DNA of 6,713 nucleotides, taken from assembly GCA_016649585.1 (NCBI GenBank), contig JAENXH010000074.1, positions 1-6,713 on the forward strand, written 5' to 3'. Within the stretch, counting starts at the first letter, position 1; each line of letters opens with the position of its first letter. Below are positions 1-4,788 of this stretch, one piece after another. The stretch is from Methanosarcinales archaeon. Its GTDB lineage: Archaea > Halobacteriota > Syntropharchaeia > Alkanophagales > Methanospirareceae. The position numbers and the translations under genes were made by a program. Under the pieces are notes generated by a model. It had not been told where the DNA came from. It saw only the letters and a program-made list of their open reading frames with translations, and did no database searches.

Positions 1-573
1 AATAGTCCTCAGTTCTTCTACGTTGTATGCAATCCCTCCGCCGGTTCCGCCCATGGTGTACGCAGGTCGGATGACCACAGGATAATCCAAGTCCTGTGCT
101 ATCTCCTCCGCGTCCTCGACGGAGTAAGCAGGTGAACTCTTTGGAATTGCGATACCGAGTTCATTCATGGTCTCCTTGAATGCAATACGGTCTTCACCGC
201 GTTCAATCGCGTCCGCTTCTACACCTATTATCTTAACCCCGTATTTAGCCAGTATACCTCTTTTGCTGAGTTCCGCAGAGAGATTTAGCCCCGTCTGACC
301 ACCAAGGTTGGGCAGCAGAGCATCTGGTCGCTCCTTTGCTATTATCTTCTCCACGGTCGCCACAGTGAGCGGTTCGATGTATGTCCGGTCAGCCATTCCA
401 GGATCGGTCATAATGGTAGCGGGATTGGAATTCACCAGAACGACCTCATAGCCTTCCTCTTTCAGCGCCTTGCACGCCTGCGTCCCTGAATAATCAAACT
501 CACAAGCTTGACCGATAATAATAGGGCCTGAGCCTATCACCAGCACCCTTTTGATGTTTTTGTCTTTTGGCAT
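1..573 (-). CDS. carB: Carbamoyl-phosphate synthase large subunit, N-terminal part (runs off left edge)
   Basis: This is the N-terminal 191 residues of the synthetase subunit that makes carbamoyl phosphate from bicarbonate, two ATP and ammonia delivered from the glutaminase subunit CarA, for arginine and pyrimidine synthesis. The visible part starts MPKDKNIKRVLVIGSGPI and keeps the family blocks GQACEFDYSG (about 21-30), VNSNPATIMTD (47-57), LPNLGGQTGLN (87-97) and the glycine-rich ATP-grasp loop MGGTGGGIAYN (174-184), plus the arginines at 129 and 169 that I align with ATP-binding positions of E. coli CarB. Family members are about 1070 residues, so over 80 percent lies outside the window. 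The ATG at 573 is preceded by AGGAAG with a 7-base spacer. It lies 45 bp after the DUF5615 gene on the same strand and may be co-transcribed with it. No break is seen in the visible part. The family call is secure. Confidence 0.97.
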   Translation of the reverse strand, partial: MPKDKNIKRVLVIGSGPIIIGQACEFDYSGTQACKALKEEGYEVVLVNSNPATIMTDPGMADRTYIEPLTVATVEKIIAKERPDALLPNLGGQTGLNLSAELSKRGILAKYGVKIIGVEADAIERGEDRIAFKETMNELGIAIPKSSPAYSVEDAEEIAQDLDYPVVIRPAYTMGGTGGGIAYNVEELRTI

Positions 574-618
574 TTTCTTACTTCCTAAATATTTTTCTTT
601 TTATTTTTTTTCTTGACA

Positions 619-981
619 TCAGCGTTGTGAAACTTTCCCTCTTATCCTCACGATTACTGGTGTGATTACCGTAAATGCTTGTAAGAGTTTCCCCGTGTGG
701 TCTTTGATAGCATCTGTAACGACTCCTGCTTTTACTTCAGGGGATAGCCCGGCAAGTCGGACAAGAATAACTCCATTGGCAATCTTACCTTGTCGAAATA
801 TCAATTCCCCAAAGTCCTTATCTGCTGTCAACAGAATTGATTTCTCCCGATTTGCAAGATTCAGGACTTCATCATCGGGGATCCCCGACTCCATCTCTGC
901 AACGTACAACACCTTATGACCTTCCTGTCTGAGTCGGTTTACTATTTGCCTATCTATGCATTCATCAGCCAGGAACTTCAA
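619..981 (-). CDS. DUF5615 PIN-like protein, putative toxin of a toxin-antitoxin pair
   Basis: A 120-residue protein of the DUF5615 / COG4634 (Mut7-C-like) PIN-related family, whose members are predicted RNases and usually sit next to a DUF433 gene. The acidic residues expected of a PIN-like metal site are visible: D6-E7 in LADECID, D36-D37 in GIPDDEVL, and D54/D56 in LLTADKDFGEL. I chose the TTG start at 981 because an AGGAG SD lies 9 bases upstream and the product then begins directly with the family's first strand. A longer frame starting at 1068 would only add 29 residues that overlap the upstream gene and look non-homologous. The gene overlaps the end of the DUF433 gene by 17 bases, which suggests translational coupling. 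RNase activity is inferred from the family. Nothing in the sequence tells the RNA target. Confidence 0.85.
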   Translation of the reverse strand: MKFLADECIDRQIVNRLRQEGHKVLYVAEMESGIPDDEVLNLANREKSILLTADKDFGELIFRQGKIANGVILVRLAGLSPEVKAGVVTDAIKDHTGKLLQAFTVITPVIVRIRGKVSQR

Positions 982-1240
982 TTGTCTTTGCTCCTGCTTT
1001 CTTCCCAACTTTAGTGGGGTACACCACATCTGCCCGCAACGCCTCGGATGCGAAAGCAAGTGCGGCATAAACTCCTTCCTTTGTTATACGGGGATGCTCA
1101 TCGAGGATTTGCTCAGGTGTTTCACCTGCCGCCAGTTTTTCCAATATTAATTCTACTGTAACCCTCGTGCCTGTAATCACAGGCTTGCCCATCATCACTG
1201 CCGGGTCCGATTTGATAAAATCCCTCCACTCTTTTATCAT
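965..1240 (-). CDS. DUF433 family small protein, putative antitoxin
   Basis: A 91-residue protein of the DUF433 / COG2442 family. The signature is at residues 18-37: GKPVITGTRVTV followed by the helix ELILEKLA. It continues with GETPEQILDEHPRITKEGVYAAL, a segment predicted to form a helix-turn-helix-like fold. DUF433 proteins are commonly paired with DUF5615 PIN-like proteins and are predicted to be the DNA-binding antitoxin half. Here the partner overlaps its 3' end by 17 bases. The ATG at 1240 is preceded by AGGGGT with an 8-base spacer. A 10-bp perfect palindrome lies about 20 bases upstream of the ATG and could be its own operator, as expected for an autoregulated antitoxin. The lysine-rich tail (K77, K80, K81, K85) may contact the toxin or nucleic acid; that part is speculation. 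Confidence 0.85.
   Translation of the reverse strand: MIKEWRDFIKSDPAVMMGKPVITGTRVTVELILEKLAAGETPEQILDEHPRITKEGVYAALAFASEALRADVVYPTKVGKKAGAKTIEVPG
991..995 (-). promoter_or_regulatory. Shine-Dalgarno site that fixes the TTG start of the DUF5615 gene
   Basis: AGGAG on the minus strand, 9 bases before the TTG at 981 and inside the 3' end of the DUF433 gene. It is the best SD-like site near the beginning of the conserved domain and is the main reason for preferring TTG 981 over the upstream in-frame ATG. Confidence 0.65.
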
Positions 1241-1260
1241 TGTCTTTTACCCCTGTATTA

Positions 1261-1270
1261 AATGATCATT
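1261..1270. promoter_or_regulatory. Perfect 10-bp palindrome before the DUF433 gene, possible operator
   Basis: AATGATCATT is its own reverse complement and sits 20 bases upstream of the DUF433 start codon. An AT-rich TATA-like stretch lies just upstream on the same strand (about 1284-1294), so the palindrome would fall between TATA and the expected transcription start, where a repressor would block initiation. Autoregulation is usual for toxin-antitoxin pairs, but binding here is inferred. Confidence 0.35.
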
Positions 1271-1283
1271 ATTTTTTGCACAA

Positions 1284-1294
1284 ATAAAATATTC
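1284..1294 (-). promoter_or_regulatory. Possible TATA box for the DUF433-DUF5615 pair
   Basis: The minus strand reads AATATTTTATT here. With the archaeal TATA-to-start distance of about 25 bp, transcription would begin near 1262 and give a leader of about 20 bases that contains the AGGGGT SD. This would let the pair be transcribed separately from ddh. Confidence 0.35.
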
Positions 1295-1306
1295 CATTTC
1301 ACCTAC

Positions 1307-2293
1307 CTACATGAAACTTTTTCTTAGAGTCTCGACAGAATGAGGGCTTAAATATCTTGGCGGTATATCGAGCAGGGTAAACGCCCCCTTGTGCCCCTCT
1401 TTGTTCAGTCTATATGCTGCTCTCGCGCAAGCGACCAAAACATTGGCTGTAAACTCAGGGTTGCTCTCCAATTGACACCGGTATTCGAGTATTTGCTTAT
1501 TACTACCCCCCCCTGTTAATCCAGAAGTAAACACAAAACCGCCGTGAGGAAGTTTCGCATGGTTTTCAGCCATCTCTTCTTTGCTGATGAATATCACTTC
1601 CGTATCATATTCATCATAATAATGCGGCATCATAACTATTCCACTCCTTATTCTCTCTCGATCTGCCCCTTCTTCTGCAACAACATAAACTGAGCGTTTG
1701 TGCATCTCTCTTTTGGTAAACTCCGGCGTTTCGCCGGTTCTTACTTGTCGTACCGCAGCCTCTATTGGGATAGTGTACGCTCTGGCATCCAAGACGCCCT
1801 TAACCTTCCTTGCCGCATCAGAATGCCCCTGGCTGACACCTTCGCCCCAGAACGTGTAATGTTTACCTTGCGGTAGAAACGCATCACCGAGGACTCGCAT
1901 CAGAGAAAAGATGCCCGGATCCCAGCCTGCGGAGATTATATGGACATTTCCGTGCTCTTCTGCGATAGAATCCATCTTCTGGAAATAGCCCGGGATAGAC
2001 GCATGAGTATCAAAACTGTCAACCGTATTGAATCTCCTGGCAAACTTTGGGCCATGAACCGGTATGTCTTCCTTGGAACCGCCGCAAAGAATCGCCACAT
2101 CTATTTGAATATCTTCTGATACCGGGTCTTCCTCGCTATGAAATACAGGAACCTCTTTTAGCTCTTTTCTTACTTGTTCAGGTCTTCGGGTTAAAACTGC
2201 CACTAATTCTGTATCCGCATTTATTTTTGTTGCCGCTTCGACCCCTCGGCCTACGTTACCATAGCCAACCATAGCAATATTTATCTTTTCCAA
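1307..2293 (-). CDS. ddh: meso-Diaminopimelate D-dehydrogenase
   Basis: A 328-residue enzyme predicted to reductively aminate L-tetrahydrodipicolinate with ammonia and NADPH to meso-diaminopimelate in one step (EC 1.4.1.16), a shortcut of the DAP/lysine pathway. The match to Corynebacterium Ddh runs end to end: Rossmann loop VGYGNVGRGVE (9-19), the R36-R37 pair expected to hold the NADPH 2'-phosphate, NTVDSFDTH (89-97), SAGWDPGIFS (121-130), TFWGEGVSQGHSDA (147-160), KREMHKRSV (194-202), KLPHGGFVFTSG (247-258) and NPEFTAN (278-284). The length fits the roughly 320-residue type I enzymes rather than the shorter type II ones. The start is TTG at 2293, supported by a strong GGAGGG SD 8 bases upstream. 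The gene ends with TAG. It follows hisF by 69 bp. Ddh is mainly a bacterial enzyme, so an archaeal copy may reflect transfer; this is inference. Confidence 0.94.
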   Translation of the reverse strand: MEKINIAMVGYGNVGRGVEAATKINADTELVAVLTRRPEQVRKELKEVPVFHSEEDPVSEDIQIDVAILCGGSKEDIPVHGPKFARRFNTVDSFDTHASIPGYFQKMDSIAEEHGNVHIISAGWDPGIFSLMRVLGDAFLPQGKHYTFWGEGVSQGHSDAARKVKGVLDARAYTIPIEAAVRQVRTGETPEFTKREMHKRSVYVVAEEGADRERIRSGIVMMPHYYDEYDTEVIFISKEEMAENHAKLPHGGFVFTSGLTGGGSNKQILEYRCQLESNPEFTANVLVACARAAYRLNKEGHKGAFTLLDIPPRYLSPHSVETLRKSFM

Positions 2294-2301
2294 GCTGCTA
2301 T

Positions 2302-2307
2302 CCCTCC
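2302..2307 (-). promoter_or_regulatory. Strong Shine-Dalgarno site for the TTG start of ddh
   Basis: GGAGGG on the minus strand, 8 bases before TTG 2293. The family's N-terminal strand (KINIAMVGYG) begins right after this TTG. The next in-frame ATG lies within that strand (residue 8) and would cut off the nucleotide-binding fold. Confidence 0.75.
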
Positions 2308-2311
2308 TTTT

Positions 2312-2334
2312 TTAGAACGTTATATATATTCTAA
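2312..2334 (-). promoter_or_regulatory. AT-rich TATA-like box flanked by a 6-bp inverted repeat, ddh leader
   Basis: TTAGAA (2312-2317) and TTCTAA (2329-2334) are exact inverse complements around an 11-bp spacer that contains TATATATA (2321-2328). A regulator on the repeat would cover the box. One difficulty: a start about 25 bp downstream of this box falls near 2298, inside the SD-to-TTG spacer, so the transcript would lack the SD. Either ddh is read mainly from a longer hisF-ddh transcript, or the box is not a core promoter. Confidence 0.3.
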
Positions 2335-2362
2335 CGAAGAAAGAAGAAATGAAGGGTTGAAA

Positions 2363-3187
2363 TCATAGTATCAGCCCCTTACCCTTCAGATACTCCTTTA
2401 TCTCTCCTACCGTATACGTCCCATAATGAAAAATACTCGCTGCCAAGCATGCGTCCGCGCCATTAACAAAACCCTCATAGATATGCTCCAAGTTCCCTGC
2501 ACCACCGGAAGCAATTACTGGAATGTCCACAGCCTCGGCAATGGCTTTTGTAATTGGGAGGTCATAGCCATCCGTAGTCCCATCTCTATCTTTTGAAGTC
2601 AGCAATATCTCAGCAGCTCCGAGCGCCTGCACTTCCTTCGCCCACTTTATCGCATCAATTCCCGTGTACTCTCGCCCGCCGTAGATAACCACATCGTACC
2701 AGGCACTCTTTCCGTCTTCCAATTGCACCTGCGTTTTGCCTTCCGCAGCAGCCTCAAACTTCCTCTTGCAGTCAATTGCAACCACGATACGGTTTCCAAA
2801 CCGTTCAGCAGCTTCTTTTATTAACTCCGGATTCTTAACCGCTGCGGTGTTCATGCCTACCTTATCAGCACCGGCATCAAATACCTTTTCAAAATCCTCG
2901 ATGCTCTTTATCCCGCCTCCCACACATAAAGGAATGGATATTTGCTCTGCTATCTTCTTTACCATTGAGACCATCGTATCCCTCCCCTCGTAGGAAGCCG
3001 ATATATCGAGGAAAACGAGTTCATCCGCGCCCTGGGCATCGTATCGCTGTGCGAGTTCGACCGGGTCGCCCGCATACTTGAGTTGCTCAAATTCTATTCC
3101 CTTCACCACAACTGCCTTACCCTGCTCGTCGAGCGTTGTATCAAGGCAGGGGATAATTCTTTTTGTCATTTTTTTTGTTTCAACCAT
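2363..3187 (-). CDS. hisF: Imidazole glycerol phosphate synthase, cyclase subunit HisF
   Basis: HisF pairs with glutaminase HisH and uses the ammonia channelled from it to convert PRFAR into imidazole glycerol phosphate and AICAR, linking histidine and purine synthesis. It is a (beta/alpha)8 barrel. Visible landmarks, numbered from this start: KRIIPCLD with catalytic D16, GDPVELAQRYDAQGADELVFLDI (40-62), VGGGI (89-93), GADKVGMNTAAVKNP (106-120), VVAIDCKR with catalytic D139, EILLTSKDRDGT (193-204) and ASGGAGNLEH (226-235) for the phosphates. Loop 1 is longer than in Thermotoga HisF and there is an insert near 144-165; both fit the euryarchaeal form of about 270 residues. I chose ATG 3187 because AGGTGA lies 5 bases before it. 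GTG 3196 lies inside that SD, and ATG 3169 has no SD but gives the commonest family N-terminus. No hisH is in the window. Confidence 0.97.
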   Translation of the reverse strand: MVETKKMTKRIIPCLDTTLDEQGKAVVVKGIEFEQLKYAGDPVELAQRYDAQGADELVFLDISASYEGRDTMVSMVKKIAEQISIPLCVGGGIKSIEDFEKVFDAGADKVGMNTAAVKNPELIKEAAERFGNRIVVAIDCKRKFEAAAEGKTQVQLEDGKSAWYDVVIYGGREYTGIDAIKWAKEVQALGAAEILLTSKDRDGTTDGYDLPITKAIAEAVDIPVIASGGAGNLEHIYEGFVNGADACLAASIFHYGTYTVGEIKEYLKGKGLIL

Positions 3188-3192
3188 TTTTT

Positions 3193-3198
3193 TCACCT
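3193..3198 (-). promoter_or_regulatory. Shine-Dalgarno site that selects the ATG at 3187 for hisF
   Basis: AGGTGA on the minus strand ends 5 bases before ATG 3187. It overlaps the upstream GTG (3196-3194), so that codon is unlikely to be the start. The downstream ATG at 3169 follows an A-rich stretch without an SD. Confidence 0.6.
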
Positions 3199-3249
3199 GT
3201 TCAACTCATTTGTTTTTGAGATCCGTAACCTGCTTTTAGAACGGCCATT

Positions 3250-3384
3250 TCACGATGTCAGTATCTCCTCGAACAATTCCGCCTCCAGTTCATGCATCAT
3301 CGGTATCCCCGTGACTTCAGATGCGAGCTTGCTCAGTGCCACACTCGACTGTGCCGCTCGAAGGTCCGGACTCCGTGTAACAAC
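3250..3384 (-). pseudogene. Short open frame in the gdh-hisF gap, possible gene relic
   Basis: The 229-bp gap between gdh and hisF is more GC-rich over about 3250-3384 than the other gaps. One minus-strand frame is open there for 44 codons and ends with TGA at 3250-3252. Its translation contains LRAAQSSVALSKLASEV and then GIPMMHELEAELFEEILTS, which reads like two amphipathic helices and a natural C-terminus. It has no good start: a TAG closes the frame immediately upstream (3385-3387), and the only in-frame starts are internal GTG and ATG codons without a clear SD. I do not recognise the family. It could be the 3' remnant of a gene deleted between gdh and hisF, or a chance frame. Confidence 0.25.
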
Positions 3385-3425
3385 CTACACACATTTCAAT
3401 CATGAATGACATTATTATTGGTAAA

Positions 3426-4673
3426 TTAGACCCAGCCGCGCAATCGCATTGCTTCGACTACACGGTCAACGGCAACCACGTATGCAGCCTGGCGCATGTT
3501 TATCCCGTAGATCCTGGAGGCGTCCAATACCGAGTGATACGCATCGGTCATTTTGGTATTTAAGCGTTCATAAACTTCCTCTATACTCCAACAGTACATA
3601 GAAATGTTCTGTACCATCTCGAAGTATGAGACCGTTACGCCACCCGCATTACAGAGGAAATCAGGTATCACGTGCACACCATTGTCGTACAGAATAGCAT
3701 CTGCCTCTGGTGTCGTCGGGCCGTTCGCCAACTCCGCGAGGATCTTCGCCTTGACGTTTGGCGCGTTATCTCTGGTAATAGCATTCTCTAAGGCTGCCGC
3801 AATGAGTACATCTACGTCGAGTTCGAGCAGCTCTTCATTGGTTATCTGCTCCACATCGGGTGTATTGACAACCGAAGTAGTCTTAGCCTTATAGTCACAC
3901 ACGTTCTCGAGCGCCAACCCGTCCTTATTGTAAACGCCTCCTTTAGAGTCGCTTACCGCAACGACCTTAGCGTCGAAGAGCTCTTTACATAAGAATGCAG
4001 CATTGCAGCCTGCATTGCCGTAGCCCTGTATCGCAACAGTAACGTTTTTCAGGTCTAACCCGAGTGCTTTTGCCGCTTCCCGGATCGTGTACATACCGCC
4101 CCGTGCAGTTGCATCCTCACGTCCACACGAGCCACCGATGCAGATCGGCTTACCCGTGATACAGCCAAATTGATTCTTTCCCACACGTTTTGAGTACTCG
4201 TCCATCATCCATGCCATTACCTGGGAGGTTGTATAAACATCGGGAGCTGGAATGTCCTTGTCAGGCCCGATGAATTGCCATATCTGATCGATGTAAGCGC
4301 GGCTTAACCGTTCCAACTCACCATCAGAGAGTTCTTTGGGGTTGCAGATAACCCCGCCTTTTCCACCACCGAGTGGCAAACCAAGAAGTGCACACTTCCA
4401 GGTCATCCATGCTGCGAGTGCCCGCACGGTATCAATCGTTTCCTCAGGATGGAATCGAATGCCGCCTTTCGTTGGTCCCAGAGCATCGTTATATTGGACT
4501 CTGAAGCCTTGAAATACACGGGTCGTGCCGTCATCCATGCGAACGGGAATAGAGACATGAAGTTCACGCATGGGCTGCCTGAGGATCTCGTGTGCACCAG
4601 GGTCCAAGTGGAGTGTCTCTGCGCAATCGTCCAACTGCTTCTGTGCCATCTCAAATGGGTTTTGTTCTGTCAT
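3426..4673 (-). CDS. gdh: Glutamate dehydrogenase (Glu/Leu/Phe/Val dehydrogenase family)
   Basis: A 415-residue dehydrogenase that interconverts 2-oxoglutarate plus ammonia and glutamate with NAD(P)H. The length is typical of the hexameric archaeal and bacterial enzymes. The catalytic domain shows GPTKGGIRFHPE (66-77), WKCALLGLPLGGGKGG (92-107) with the substrate lysines K69, K93 and K105, and PAPDV with the catalytic D145. The nucleotide domain has IQGYGNAG (215-222) and then VAVSDSKGGVYN (238-249); the acidic residue after strand 2 leaves cofactor choice open. ELANGPTTPEAD (314-325) and FLCNAGGVTVSY (339-350) are also intact. The ATG at 4673 has GGAG 9 bases upstream. It lies between glnA and hisF on the same strand, beside the other ammonia-assimilating enzyme, so an assimilatory role is likely, though a catabolic direction cannot be excluded. 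Its upstream region holds an unusual phased repeat. Confidence 0.97.
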   Translation of the reverse strand: MTEQNPFEMAQKQLDDCAETLHLDPGAHEILRQPMRELHVSIPVRMDDGTTRVFQGFRVQYNDALGPTKGGIRFHPEETIDTVRALAAWMTWKCALLGLPLGGGKGGVICNPKELSDGELERLSRAYIDQIWQFIGPDKDIPAPDVYTTSQVMAWMMDEYSKRVGKNQFGCITGKPICIGGSCGREDATARGGMYTIREAAKALGLDLKNVTVAIQGYGNAGCNAAFLCKELFDAKVVAVSDSKGGVYNKDGLALENVCDYKAKTTSVVNTPDVEQITNEELLELDVDVLIAAALENAITRDNAPNVKAKILAELANGPTTPEADAILYDNGVHVIPDFLCNAGGVTVSYFEMVQNISMYCWSIEEVYERLNTKMTDAYHSVLDASRIYGINMRQAAYVVAVDRVVEAMRLRGWV

Positions 4674-4736
4674 TTCTTTTTACTCCGTTTCTTTGTATCG
4701 CTAATATTTCAATCTAAGTATACCAATCTACTTCCT

Positions 4737-4756
4737 AAGACTATAAATAAAGACTA
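4737..4756 (-). promoter_or_regulatory. Probable gdh TATA box flanked by a 7-bp direct repeat
   Basis: On the minus strand TTTATTTATAG (about 4742-4752) resembles an archaeal TATA box. It would place the transcript start near 4721, giving a leader of about 48 bases that contains the GGAG SD. On the plus strand the heptamer AAGACTA occurs at 4737-4743 and again at 4750-4756, with the core of the box between the copies. Confidence 0.45.
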
Positions 4757-4757
4757 T

Positions 4758-4784
4758 TTATGAACTTTTCATAAAAGTTATGAA
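4758..4784. repeat. Three phased heptamers in alternating orientation upstream of gdh
   Basis: On the plus strand TTATGAA (4758-4764), TTCATAA (4768-4774) and TTATGAA (4778-4784) are exact copies of one heptamer in alternating orientation, separated by 3 bp and therefore starting every 10 bp. The centre also forms the palindrome AACTTTT-CAT-AAAAGTT (4763-4779). The array lies directly upstream of the putative gdh TATA box and 4 bp beyond the glnA stop codon, as expected for an activator or repressor site on one face of the helix. A weak AT-rich hairpin at the end of the glnA transcript is the alternative reading. It does not match the NrpR operator pattern GGAA-N6-TTCC or GGTA-N6-TACC. Confidence 0.55.
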
Positions 4785-4788
4785 CTCC

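Noticed and set aside
662..919. Plus-strand open frame of 85 codons opposite the DUF5615 gene
   Set aside because: It is antisense to a gene with clear family motifs, and its serine/arginine-rich translation has no recognisable domain.
3364..3390. Hairpins downstream of gdh (GTCCGGAC palindrome, and GTGTA/TACAC with a 6-base loop)
   Set aside because: The stems are short, without a U-rich tail, and overlap the possible relic frame. They are of a size expected by chance.
3083..3409. Plus-strand open frame of 108 codons spanning the hisF start and the gdh-hisF gap
   Set aside because: The translation is rich in Phe, Cys, His and Ser and reads as the complement of coding sequence. It overlaps the well-supported hisF N-terminus and has no SD.
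4403..4654. Second minus-strand open frame inside gdh, in another frame
   Set aside because: It lies wholly inside the conserved gdh catalytic domain and encodes no recognisable motif.
4763..4779. Intrinsic terminator hairpin after glnA
   Set aside because: The 7-bp stem AACTTTT/AAAAGTT is nearly all A/T, has no following U tract on the minus strand and is part of the larger 10-bp phased array. An operator explains the third copy better.
4674..4788. NrpR-type nitrogen operator upstream of gdh
   Set aside because: I found no GGAA-N6-TTCC or GGTA-N6-TACC in this gap, nor in the glnA/RHH gap.
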